DNA of 64,000 bases. Origin: Magnolia sinica. Its lineage: Eukaryota > Streptophyta > Magnoliopsida > Magnoliales > Magnoliaceae. Position 1 is the stretch's first letter; every line of letters starts with the position of its first letter. Position numbers and translations under genes: made by a program. The notes beneath the pieces are model-generated. The model had not been told where the DNA came from. It did no database searches and worked only from the letters and a program-made list of their open reading frames with translations. Location of the stretch: assembly GCF_029962835.1 (NCBI RefSeq), contig NC_080584.1, forward strand, positions 76,412,862-76,476,861. Reading direction: 5' to 3'. Positions 48,522 through 64,000 of the stretch are shown piece after piece.

Positions 48522-49157
48522 TCAGGCAGGAGGATTGCGGTCCAAAAGCTTCTGGACCCACTCCCTGCGCCTCTCATGTCCCATCTTGATGAAGAAGCCG
48601 GCACTGACAATATCCTATTGCATCAACCTTGTGGCGCGAACCTGATCTTCATGGCTCAGACGATCAACCTCCTCTAGTATGTCCAGCAACTTCTGTATGT
48701 GGGTCATACTCTTGCCCTGTGCCATTGTTATGGTAAGGGTCTTGACAGCCTCTGCCATTTCCCCTATTCTATCACCTATTTGATCACTAGGCTTTCCCCT
48801 TCTTCCTCGGGATATGCCTGTAGCGGTGCTTTCGCTATTTCTAGACCCATAGGAGGACTCCATAAGCCCTTTGTGGACCCTCTTACAACGATGTTGTGAT
48901 CCATCATTTTCAGAAAATGGCACACCACTTACATGTTCATCATCCTCATCGGAAGACAAGCGAACAGTTTCTGTTCCATTGTTATTAGAATACTCATTAG
49001 AATCGAGTTCATCTCTTCTGCGGCGTTTGCCAGATAGCTAAAAGGAGTAAGTTGTGCTAGCAAATGCACCTTGAGCGCAATCATTACCAAACAAGTGAAC
49101 CAAATCATTGTAGTGGTCGATGTGTTTGCCACGCACTCTCTTAGCGTATGGATGAGA
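48522..49157 (-). pseudogene. Harbinger ORF1-like Myb/SANT DNA-binding protein, C-terminal exon
   Basis: Minus strand, beginning at acceptor TTTTACAG (49158-49160): HPYAKRVRGKHIDHYNDLVHL and GNDCAQGAFASTTYS match the C-terminal part of the Myb/SANT-like domain of plant Harbinger ORF1 proteins. Then follow a basic SGKRRRR, an acidic Ser-rich linker (LSSDEDDEHV), a coiled region (QIGDRIGEMAEAVKTLTITM) and the conserved tail DIVSAGFFIKMGHERRREWV, ending at TGA 48522-48524. TAG codons at 49038-49040 and 48615-48617 interrupt it, each in a position where CAG (Gln) is expected. The N-terminal helix-turn-helix exon is not found in 49160-50600. ORF1 proteins bind terminal repeats and recruit transposase to the nucleus. 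Confidence 0.75.
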
Positions 49158-49489
49158 CTGTAAAACAATCAGGTATGAATATAAGCATGTCTGCAGATAA
49201 TTCAAGAAATGTACACAGTAAAAACAATAGCAAAAAGAAGTATTATGCATGTAAACGGTTAACTGTAATGATATTGTTAACAGTTTCAAATGAAGAGTAC
49301 TGATAACTTTGAAGGTCAGCACTCTTGGAAGACTGGACTGCAGTAAAGGGCTACAATTAGTCCTGTTTGAAATGTAGATTTCAGGGTGCTATATGCAAGT
49401 GAAGACAGTATTCCATGAGAAGCCCCCATAACACATGATGTGAGTATTCACTTGAGATTACACGAATATATTACAAACACACAAGCCGC

Positions 49490-49610
49490 GTTTAGTTTGG
49501 AATATTACTTTCACTATCCAACAGTGGAGGTAATATGAAGAACAGTGATGATACTACACAAATCTCATTGGCGTTGAGAAAAAAATGTTACCTCCACTGT
49601 CCTTCAACGC
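49490..49610. repeat. Small inverted repeat inside the Harbinger element
   Basis: CAACAGTGGAGGTAA (about 49519) and TTACCTCCACTGT (about 49588) form a hairpin of about 80 bp between GCCGCGTTTAGTTTGG and CAACGCAGGCG. Possibly a tiny nested MITE. Confidence 0.45.
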
Positions 49611-50395
49611 AGGCGATTTAGGAGAACCCCCAACAAGATTTCATAGACAAACGGAAGTTGCTCCAGCATCCGGTGATGAACATTTTCTTATATATTTATG
49701 ATAGGTATCGTTCGGACTGTTGAAGAAGATCATAAACACAAGTCCAATTGACATACATAAGTCATGTCACAAGTAGCCGGAGGTGTATCCATGTACAGGA
49801 TTTTCTCCCGGATCATAGTAATGTCACGATGGTATAACAGACTATAAAAAGATATTGCGGATGTACTGCATCACCTGCTCGCTTCGTAGAGGGAGAGAAA
49901 ATCTTGGGCTAACACCCATAGAGATGCAACTGCATGTCTTAGGATCATCTCGTGGTGAACAGGGAGCTAGATGAGGAAGACCAACATGCAAGTGATAAGG
50001 TCCATCAGACGGCGTTTGTTGATCCTCTCCTCCATAAAAAAACAATGACATTCCATTACATGCAAAGGGTATTATACTTACCTTCGCTCGATACCTGGAT
50101 ACCATTGTCCTTCTGTGAGATGATTGGTGTAGCAGTTGAAACCAGGACGGAATCAGGGAAATCTCACGGAGACGCGCCGATTGAGCGATCCTTAGATGAG
50201 CACATAACAACAGCACACATCAAAGAGGACGATAGATAACCATCCATGAGGACGATCTTGAAGAATCGCTATGATCTTCCATCCCAATCAGATTAGTGAG
50301 GAAGAAGGGAATGGATGCGGGAGGGATGATATCAAACTGAGGGAGTACATGCACGTATGGTCCGCAAGACCGAATCGTAATGAGGCTTGTCTTTC

Positions 50396-50460
50396 ACGCT
50401 GCAGGGCAGTGCAGTGCAATGCAATGACTGCACTGCCATTTTTGGATGCACTGTATCTGA
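50396..50460. repeat. Subterminal GCACTG/CAGTGC cluster of the Harbinger element
   Basis: GGGCAGTGCAGTGCAATGCA and TGACTGCACTGCC form an imperfect palindrome, with another TGCACTG just after. GCACTGT also occurs near the opposite end (about 46348). Repeated subterminal motifs are often transposase or ORF1 binding sites; that role is inferred. Confidence 0.5.
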
Positions 50461-50614
50461 CATGATATTACTCATGGAAGCGGAAACTAGTTTGGGGGCG
50501 TACTCAGGTCCCTCGTCCACGACCGGTTTTAATTGGAAATCAAACATTGCAAAACGTACGGCCGACCTCTAAACACAGTGCAACACCACGTGGGCCGTGA
50601 ATACAAACACGCCC

Positions 50615-50767
50615 TAATTAGCATCTGTCATGGTTGTCTTCATCTTGTTTATTCTGTTTTCCTCCCCATTACACCGTAGGTGAGGCCCGATTCTTTTTAT
50701 GGTGCCTGCCCAAATAAATGTATATGCATCCCACGATTTTAACAAAGTTAAAGGTGGGGTTTTCCCC

Positions 50768-50809
<42 letters not shown>

Positions 50810-51161
50810 TGGTTGGTAGTAAAATACAAAAAAAATAAAAATACAAAAGTTTTTTTTTTTAGCGTTTCTTGCTGAACTTGAAAATGAATTAACAACCCTT
50901 AAGTAGACAAGGTGGACCTATCAATAGTATCTTCTTCGAGACACATAAGAGCCCAGCATGGATTAGTCTTGGGGCTTCACTTGCAATACCTAATACACGA
51001 CTGGCTAAATGATTGTTCCATCAGCTTATTGCTTTATCCTCCTTTTCATAGCTCGTGTCTCGAGAAAAGCTGAAATTCCATCTTTGGACTGTCAATGGGC
51101 TGTGTTGACCCTGGCCTTTTGGGCTGGGCAGGCATTTTTACTGGATGTGGGCTTGGGCCCT

Positions 51162-51162
<1 letters not shown>
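50615..51162. other. Spacer with (GA)n tract
   Basis: Starts with the TAA target repeat. 50771-50807 is a (GA)n microsatellite. No gene signature. Confidence 0.6.
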
Positions 51163-51255
<93 letters not shown>

Positions 51256-51265
51256 TGTATGTATA
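51163..51265. repeat. Compound (TA)n(GTAT)n microsatellite
   Basis: About 33 TA units, then nine GTAT units. The frames across it are artefacts. Confidence 0.97.
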
Positions 51266-51339
51266 TAAGCAATAGTTCAAATTTTCAACAATAATAAATA
51301 ACCTAATTCAAAATAAATATAAGTTTAAACAACTTAAGA

Positions 51340-51555
51340 CGGAACGGAGTGCCGCCTACTTGCTTTGCTTTTCAAAGCCTACTCCCTACCAGTACCAGCC
51401 AACAAAGCAGAACCCGCCCCGTTGAGTCGTTCTTCTCAAAGCGCCGAGTTCCTCTACTCGCCTCTCGTTCTTGTAGGTAGAGCTCCGACCGGAGTGGGCT
51501 GCCAATAGGTTAGACGGAGGGGTAGAAAGGCAAAAAGAACAGGAAAGAGCCAAGC
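51340..51555. other. GC-richer island, possible mitochondrial insertion
   Basis: About 215 bp with clearly higher GC than its AT-rich surroundings, lying between two (TA)n tracts. Text such as CGCCGAGTTCCTCTACTCGC and GGTTAGACGGAGGGGTAGAA looks like plant mitochondrial intergenic DNA, but no gene is recognisable. Treated as a candidate only. Confidence 0.35.
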
Positions 51556-51556
51556 A

Positions 51557-51558
<2 letters not shown>

Positions 51559-51621
<63 letters not shown>
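51559..51621. repeat. (TA)n microsatellite
   Basis: About 31 uninterrupted AT dinucleotides. Confidence 0.97.
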
Positions 51622-51624
<3 letters not shown>

Positions 51625-52577
51625 CATATTAAGTGAGCTCGTGGAAATGGTTCATTTAAAATGAATGTGTGAGATAAAATGCATAGAGTTGACGAGAAAT
51701 GTTTGCATGAGTCTCAAAATGATTTTGACATTTGGGTCATGTACCAATGTACATGGGTGGTATAAAATTTTTACTAAAGTAAATGATTAGCTTGAATTGA
51801 AATTGCAAATTTTCATTTAAACTGGACAAAAATAACGTAAACTTTTCATTTTAGTTTAATTAATGTCTACAATTTACTTTTAGGGCATGTGCAAGCTGTC
51901 ATGAGCACATAAACTATCATATGGGCTGAGTGTTCCACTGCTTTGTAATAAAAAAATAAAAAAATGGACATGGGTCGGGCATGGCCTAACCTAGAGGATT
52001 TTGGGCTCAGATGTGGCAAAATGAATGCTCATAGAGACCCTGCTCGCCATGAATGAATGGGAATGCATAAATCCCAGTTAACTGTGACAAAAAGGAAAGA
52101 AAACATGAAAATAATAAAATGAAAAATCTTGCGTTTAGCCCAACAGCGAACCTGTCCACACAAATGTGCAACGTTGATTTACCTCTTTAGTTTCTCTGAT
52201 ACCAACCTCAGCATTTCTCTTATCAAATTCAACAACAGTATAATTGAATTTTCCATTAATAAAAATCAAGAGCTATAGCTCAAAAATTTATGTTAGATGT
52301 AGTTACTAGAACTTTTTCTAGGAAAGGTGGACGGTACCCCCACTACACGTATGATAAAAGAACAAAAAAAGGAAGAAAAAAAAACTATTTAAAAAAGATT
52401 TAAAATGTTTTCTGACTCCTCATGCTTTGCTATACAAAAAAGGAAACCACATTGAAGGAGCCAATCTCTCAAAAGCTATATAGACCATCGCCCAAACCTC
52501 ATTGACATAAGAAAGATCTTAATCTCATTCTATTAACAGCAAAACAGCCTCTGATTTCCCTTTGTAAGTAACAAGAA
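51622..52577. other. 3' flank of the intact receptor kinase
   Basis: No gene. About 51780-51930 aligns with 7000-7170, and 52460-52577 with 7440-7562 (shared TTTGTGAGTAxCAxGAACTATG-type text before the stop), the downstream edge of the duplicated gene block. Confidence 0.6.
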
Positions 52578-58673
<6,096 letters not shown>

Positions 58674-59004
58674 TGAAGCGACTCGTATAGGTTACTTGAT
58701 AAGCTACGCTGGCTTTTGAATGATATGGGCGGAATCCTTGAGACTTAGCTCTTCAAAAATCCTGTGTCTCTGGGCTCTCGTCAGAAGACGAGGAATTTCA
58801 TGGAAGATGCGATTTGTATAATTCATTCGATACTACGAGTCCTTGTAGAATAACCTTCTTTGAAAAGTAGTGCATGTGGGGCCCAGCTAAGGGTTGGTGT
58901 TATTCAGGAGAGAATGTCGCAGGACTTGAGGAATTTTTGAAGCTGAACGTGCTCCAGAGATGCCCAAAGCATTTCTGACCCGTCTGGCCCACAGGTCGGT
59001 CGAT
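58674..59004 (-). promoter_or_regulatory. Presumed 5' UTR and promoter of the receptor kinase
   Basis: The sequence immediately upstream of the start codon on the minus strand. A TTATACAAAT string (complement of about 58814-58823) about 145 bp upstream is the only TATA-like candidate. No other element recognised; the assignment rests on position. Confidence 0.35.
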
Positions 59005-59403
59005 CCCTGGATGTGGGGCCCTCCACGATGCATATGTATTACATCCACCCGTCCATCTGTACGTTTTCATAGCTCCTTTTAGGGAATTATCCCATAAATG
59101 AAGCAGATCTAAACGTCAGGTGGACCACACGACAAGAAATAGTGGTGATTGACCATTAAAAGCTTCTTGTGGGCCACAAATTTTTTTGGATCAAGCTGAT
59201 TTTTGTGTGGTTCCTTGACCTATCTCCTTGTGACCTTATCAACAGGTTGGATGGAAAATAGACATTTCGGTGACCCCCAAGTTGTTAATGATGGGTATTC
59301 AACCGTGCCTTTTGGTGTGGTATGGTCCACCTGAGATTTGGATCAGCTGCAATTTTGGGATCATGCACTAAAAGTATCTATGCTAACTGATGGACAGCGT
59401 TGT
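59005..59403. repeat. Foldback family 1, upstream of the receptor kinase
   Basis: Left arm GTGGGGCCCTCCACGATGCA and CACCCGTCCATCTGTACG; core TTTGGATCAAGCTGATTTTT; right part with GATGGACAGCGTTG. It may limit the promoter to about 330 bp. Confidence 0.65.
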
Positions 59404-60804
59404 TTTTTATTTTATTTAATTTATTTTTATTTTTTAACACAAGAAAAATTCATTCATTAGCAATTGGAAAATTAATATCTGGTGCACCACAAAAAGTCCG
59501 ACCAGCTTTGGCCAGGCTTGGAACTATTATCCTAGCCCATGTGTTGGGCTTGAGCATGCAATGCATGCCTAATTAATATTTGGGCTAGGCTTGAGATGGC
59601 CAGCCAGCCTGGTTCGATCTAAATTCCTATGTATGTCTTATATCTTGCAAATATGCAATTCCAATCCTTCATTAGGCAACCCATGCATCTTGAATTAGAC
59701 AATTGATCAAGTGCATTTCCTGTGCATGTGTGATCCATATCAAGTTTAATTTTCCAGGCCTGAGCCAGGTAAGTCCTGGTCGTTTCCAGGCCAGTCAAGT
59801 TTTTCCAAGCCTGCTGTGCTCTGCTGGAATCGGACTTTGGTTGAGCCATGGTCCGTAAGTGTTGGGCTATGTCCAGACCTGGCCGGGACCTACAGCCCTT
59901 TTTTAAGTAACCATAAACCAATAAGTCACAGCTAATTTGAGTAAAGCCGTGCCACTAATTTTCCATGACCTTTTATTTTATAACCTCCCCAAGACTTTAA
60001 ATTTCATGAAAGGTAGTTACGGTTGGAGGTTGCTAGAGTTCATCCCCATTGCCATGAGATTTTCTGGGACTTCAACCCTTGATCTATGGTCATCTTCCGG
60101 TTATCTAAACCATCGATGAAATGCTCCTCAGCATAAATGGGGAATATCCAAAATAAAAAATAAAAAACTTCTTCGAATGAAAATTTTAATCTGATTGATC
60201 ATTTGACTGTTTTCCTTTATATATGTACCATCTTTTCAATCTTTCGATAATCAAAGTGTGGAAAGACTTCAATACGATAGAAAAATCTCCCGGCCCTAAC
60301 CGTGTTGAGGCTTACCATATAAACGATTTTGATTATTACTAAAATATTAAAAAGAAAATAAAGAGGTTGACGATTCATACACGTAAACTCAAAATTGTAC
60401 GCGTGAATCACACAAAACTCAAATCACGGGGTCTAAATTCCAGGATACAGTACACAAAGGTCACATCAACCATCTCCGATTGGTTGAAAGATCTTAACCG
60501 TGGGTTCAGACGGTTGACCATGTCTCATTAGAAATGGCTCCTATCATATTGTCCATAAGTTTGAGCTACAGGGGTCCCACTTCATGTCTATTAAAAACCT
60601 GAGCGTACATCTAGGGCATCCCTCTAGTCGAAGAATATGTTTGAAAGACTGCGATGGGTACTTTGGTGTTTGATTTTCCAATTCCTTGGGAAATGCCCCC
60701 GTAAATGATAATAATTATTTCCTTCTACAATTGCCGCACTCCTTCCCATATTGGATTTTACGGCCTACTTTTTTGGTCTAAAAAAGGAAAATACTGTAAA
60801 ATAT
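59404..60804. other. Unassigned intergenic region
   Basis: No gene. 59490-59900 is rich in GGCCAGGC/GCCTGGCC-type words (GACCAGCTTTGGCCAGGCTT), a pattern similar in style to the compositionally biased interiors of the hAT-like elements; termini were not found. 60110-60480 shows nothing I can support. Confidence 0.45.
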
Positions 60805-61092
60805 TTGTCGGTTCCACCATGATGCATATCATATATCCACACCGTTCATCCATTATGTTAGATGAATTTATGTTATAAGCCAAAAAATGAGGCATATCTA
60901 AAGCTCAAGTGCACCACGTCACAGAAAAATGTGAATCAAATACTTACTGTTAAAAACTTTTTGGGCCCACAGTTTCTTTTGGTATGGGCCAATTGAGTAT
61001 TGGATCTACCTCATTTTTTATCTCATGTCTCAAAATATTATGGTAAAATAGATGGACGGAACAGATATGTCATATACATTAAGATAGGGTCC
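60805..61092. repeat. Foldback family 1, short copy
   Basis: Left arm TTCCACCATGATGCATATCA and CCACACCGTTCATCCATTAT, right arm AGATGGACGGAACAGATATG. The central part is deleted, giving 290 bp. Confidence 0.6.
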
Positions 61093-61265
61093 AAAAATTC
61101 AAACAACTTCTTTTGAACTGGTTTTCAAAACAAATATTCCCTTGATTATTCAAACACGTGAAATGGTAATAATTATCCATATCCAGGGTGTTTACACCCA
61201 CACTTAAAAATCAAACAGGCCCAAAGAAGAGAAAAAGAAGAAGCAAGATGATTCATATACATGTA

Positions 61266-61757
61266 TAGGGTTGGGCATCGGTCCGAGTCGGATCAGATTG
61301 GGCCCAACCCGAACTGATCTGAAATGTTGTTGGCTTGACCCGAACCCGATCCGATCCGGTACCAGATCCAGGTCGCCTAAATCGGACTGAACCGAAAACT
61401 CAATGGACTGATCTAATCTGAGTCCGACTCGGTCAGGAAAACCGAGTCGAATCGGATCGGGCACGATTCGGATCGGTAAAAATTAAAAAATATATAGTAA
61501 AACAATTTAAAAATAGTAAAAAATGCTTTTAAAAAAATAAATATTACCTAATATATTCAGATCGGATTGGATCGGTCCGAATCGGGCCCAATCGGATCGG
61601 ATTCCGAATTGGGTCGGGTCGGGTCAGGCCCAACCCGAACTCGACCCGAAAAAAATTCGGATTTGGATGGGCCTACCCGATCCGCACCAATCCAGCCTAT
61701 TGGATCGGGTCGAATCGGGTCGGATCCACCGGATCAAACCCATTTTACCCAGCTCTA
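61266..61757. mobile_element. Non-autonomous hAT-like element with 8-bp target duplication
   Basis: 492 bp starting TAGGGTTGGGC and ending CCCAGCTCTA, flanked by TACATGTA (61258-61265) and TACATGCA (61758-61765). The interior is dominated by GGATCGG/CCGATCC words, so the Asp/Arg/Pro-rich frames on both strands are artefacts. About the same size as the element at 20343-20839. Confidence 0.75.
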
Positions 61758-62164
61758 TACATGCACTAAAAATATTATACGTAAATTCTTGTACTGGCCC
61801 ACCTGAATTTTGGACTAGCTTAAACTTTAACGGGTCCCCTCATTCAAGTGAGATGCACACAACGAATTAATAGGATGTCTGAACTTATATCTCAGTGCAC
61901 CCCATGCATGATCTCAGCAAGCTTTTGGTGAGGGCATCCTCTCAGCTATTTCCTATCCAGACATGTGGCCCACCTAAGCCAGGGATTGAATTGGATTTTG
62001 GGCTCTATCCCTATCAGGAGAGACCAGGCATTGAATGTACAAGGTTGGTGACCGACATAAATTATTGTGGGGCCACAAAGCACCGGCATTTTCATTTCCA
62101 TCGTTTGTTTCTACCCAAAACATGTCATGAAACAGGGATGGCATATGTAGAGTTTGTGAGGGGA

Positions 62165-62650
62165 GCAGGTGTGGCCTTACCGTTGGCTTCACCTTGATTT
62201 ATGTACTCTACATCCAGGCAGTCCATCCGTTTTTCTATATTAGTTTAAGGCATGGGCCCAAAAAAAAAAAAAAAAAAAAAATTAAATAAAAAAAAAAAGA
62301 AAAAAAAAGAAAAAATCTAAATTTCAGGTGAGCCAAATATATTATAGGAAATAATTAATGTGATTAAATGCCCTAATATAAAAAAACTTCCTAGTGCCCA
62401 CCGTTGCTTATTTTCTATCCAAGTGACAAAAAATAATAATAATAATAATAATAAAATCCGCTTGATCTAAAGCTTCTGTGGCCCACAGGAAGTTTTTAAC
62501 GGTCAATCGCCTAGTGTTTCCTTTGGTATGGTCCACCTGAATTTGGATCTGTGTAAAATTTTGGCTCACACAGTAAAATGAGCTGAAAAACGTATGAACA
62601 GTGTGTATTAAGATTACATACATCCCACTGTAAGGGCCGCACCTAACCGG
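62165..62650. repeat. Foldback family 1 variant
   Basis: Arms GGTGTGGCCTTACCGTTGGC and the complement of CCCACTGTAAGGGCCGCACC. The same outer end (GGTAAGGGTCGCACCTAATC) closes the copy at 10290-10730. Contains poly(A) at 62261-62280 and (AAT)n at 62432-62454. Confidence 0.65.
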
Positions 62651-62679
62651 CACCTGTTTCCGAGTGCAAGAGCTTCGGT

Positions 62680-63105
62680 CCCCTGTATGGCCTCGCCTCC
62701 ATGTATTCATCGTATATCCACACGGTTCATCTGCTTTTTTCACCTTATTTTAGGCATGATTTCGGAACTGAAGCAGACAAAAATTTCTAAGTGTACCAGA
62801 CAATTGGAAACAGTAGTCAGTGACCATTAAAAACCTTTGGTGGGCGACCAAGTTTTTGATTGAGCGGATATTTCTTTTTCCCTTTAAGTCTGCGTGACCT
62901 TATCGAGAGGTTGGATGGTCAATAAAATTTATTTCGGATGTTAGGTAGCTTTTAATAGTGGTCATTCAATGATGACTATTTCCTGTGTTGTGCTGTGGTC
63001 CACCTGAAATGTTTACCTGCATAATTTTTAGGAAGATGTCCGAAAATAATAGGAAAAATAGATGTACGGCGTGGATATCCAGTTAAGCGACAGAGGTGGC
63101 CCCTA
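62680..63105. repeat. Foldback family 1 variant
   Basis: Left arm ATCCACACGGTTCATCTGCT, right arm ATGTACGGCGTGGATATCC; core GTTTTTGATTGAGCGGATAT and GAGAGGTTGGATGGTCAATA. Confidence 0.6.
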
Positions 63106-63169
63106 CCACAAGGTTCTTACCCACATAGCTGGTATTGGAGTGGCAACCTGGTAACACTCGCCCTCAAAG

Positions 63170-63550
63170 TAGAGCTGGGCATGTTTGACCCGATCCGAAC
63201 CAATCCAAACCGATCCGATGGCTTAGATTGGTTCAGATCGAGTAGGGCCATTAAGATCCGACAGTTTTTTGGATTGAGTTCGGATCTTGATCAATTCAGA
63301 CCGATCCAATCCGAATCCGAACCCACCCGTCCACCACCGTTCAGCCCGACAATTTGGCAACTCGTTCGGCCGTCCCTATCTTCTTTGAATCAGGTACGCA
63401 TTTTTACTTTTATTTTAATAATTCCTTTTACCCTAAGTCCCTCTTCTCTAAACTCTAACCACCCATCTCCTCTTCTCTAACAGCCACGCTCGATCCGAAC
63501 TCTGAACCCACCCACCAACAACTCGTCCAGCCCTTTAAGCCCGATCCGGT
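63170..63550. mobile_element. Partial hAT-like element of the CCGATCC type
   Basis: Begins TAGAGCTGGGCATG, equivalent to the right end of the element at 61266-61757, then CCGATCC-rich sequence. The opposite end is unclear (CCCGATCCGG at about 63540). Confidence 0.5.
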
Positions 63551-63625
63551 AAGTTATTTGATGATTTTTTTTTATATATATATAGGGATATAGTTTCAAG
63601 CTAGTGGCTCGCTGGTGGACCACAC

Positions 63626-63747
63626 TGGCTTGACGAAGGTCCAACAGTGGTCGGGTGGTGCGGCCCTGGCTCGACGGTGGTCCGGCAGTCGTCAGGTGGT
63701 CCAGCCCTAGCTCGACGCAGGTCCGCAGTGGTCGGGTGGTCCAGCCC
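63626..63747. repeat. 41-bp minisatellite, three units
   Basis: Three tandem units of 40-41 bp (starts about 63626, 63667, 63708), each with CAGTGGTCGGGTGGT-like sequence and ending GCCC. The GC-rich frame on the minus strand is an artefact. Confidence 0.85.
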
Positions 63748-64000
63748 TAGCTCATTGCCCGTTGGTGCCAATATAATGTTTTTAATCGTGTGGCTCATTT
63801 GAAATACAAACGGGTGTGAATTTTAGTCCATGGGCCTAGCTTGTGAGGACAGGCCTGATGGTCGGGTGGATTTTACATAAACCACATGTTGTTGACTAGC
63901 AGAGTTGTTAATCCCTTCTCTCTCAATGATGATTAACATCAATTAATGGCTCAAAATCCAACGATTAGAATGGGATGTGGATCAGGTAGAGGTAGGACAA

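Larger units (their letters stand above)
46312..50614 (-). mobile_element. PIF/Harbinger-type element carrying two genes, no DDE transposase seen
   Basis: 4303 bp bounded by inverted GGGTGTGTTTGGGTTCACG (46312-46330) and GGGCGTGTTTGTATTCACG (complement of 50596-50614), 16 of 19 identical, with further similarity around GTTTTGCACTGT / GTGTTGCACTGT. TAA flanks both sides (46309-46311 and 50615-50617), the 3-bp target duplication typical of PIF/Harbinger. Inside, both on the minus strand, are a Myb/SANT-like ORF1 remnant (48522-49157) and a gene with an RNase H1 N-terminal domain (47044-47737). No Harbinger DDE nuclease was found on either strand, so mobility would need transposase in trans. Confidence 0.85.

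Noticed and set aside
49842-50239. Possible DDE transposase of the Harbinger element on either strand
   Set aside because: The frames (124 and 95 codons) show no DDE motif blocks or similarity that I recognise.
61567-61870. Asp/Arg/Pro-rich frames
   Set aside because: Products of the repetitive GGATCGG words inside a hAT-like element, open on several frames.

Overview
This is plant nuclear DNA. It holds a multi-exon G-type lectin S-receptor-like kinase with phase-consistent introns, Ty3/gypsy and Ty1/copia elements primed by initiator tRNA-Met, plant LINE RNase H domains, PIF/Harbinger, hAT and foldback (MITE-like) DNA elements, and telomere-like (CCTAAA)n sequence. The dense family of foldbacks carrying a GGGCCCACCATGATGTATGTG-type end reminds me of magnoliid or other early-branching angiosperm genomes, but that placement is only a guess. 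No prokaryotic, tRNA or rRNA gene was seen.

Layout. 1-5.8 kb: two decayed Ty3/gypsy internal regions in direct tandem sharing an LTR. 5.8-7.0 kb: a LINE inserted into an opposite-strand LINE, with a 12-bp target duplication. 7.56-41.4 kb: a decayed receptor kinase gene on the minus strand. Its exons 2-7 lie at 7.56-11.55 kb and the remains of exon 1 at 40.1-41.4 kb, and intron 1 has grown to about 28.6 kb. That intron contains a Ty1/copia fragment (11.57-14.62), a minus-strand Ty3/gypsy element (14.62-20.86) with two nested insertions, inverted GACGGTC arrays at 21.65-21.97 and 33.3-33.7 kb, foldbacks, a three-exon SRP54 fragment (25.78-26.66), a 4.8-kb telomere-like satellite (27.9-32.7), and two related arrays of palindromic foldback units (34.2-36.96 and 37.8-39.35). 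41.4-46.3 kb: foldbacks, a solo LTR with perfect 5-bp target duplication, and sequence I could not classify.

46.31-50.61 kb: a 4.3-kb PIF/Harbinger element (TAA target duplication, 19-bp TIRs). It carries a Myb/SANT-like ORF1 remnant and a second gene joining an RNase H1 N-terminal (viroplasmin-like) domain to a C-terminal hydrophobic segment. No DDE transposase is visible. 51-52.5 kb: long (TA)n tracts around a GC-richer segment that may be organellar.

52.58-58.67 kb: the one clearly intact gene, a seven-exon, 831-residue receptor kinase on the minus strand, paralogous to the broken copy to its left. 58.7-64 kb: foldbacks, a hAT-like element with 8-bp target duplication, and a small minisatellite.

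Overall, this is a tandem receptor-kinase pair. The right copy stays intact, while the left copy decayed and was expanded by nested transposons.
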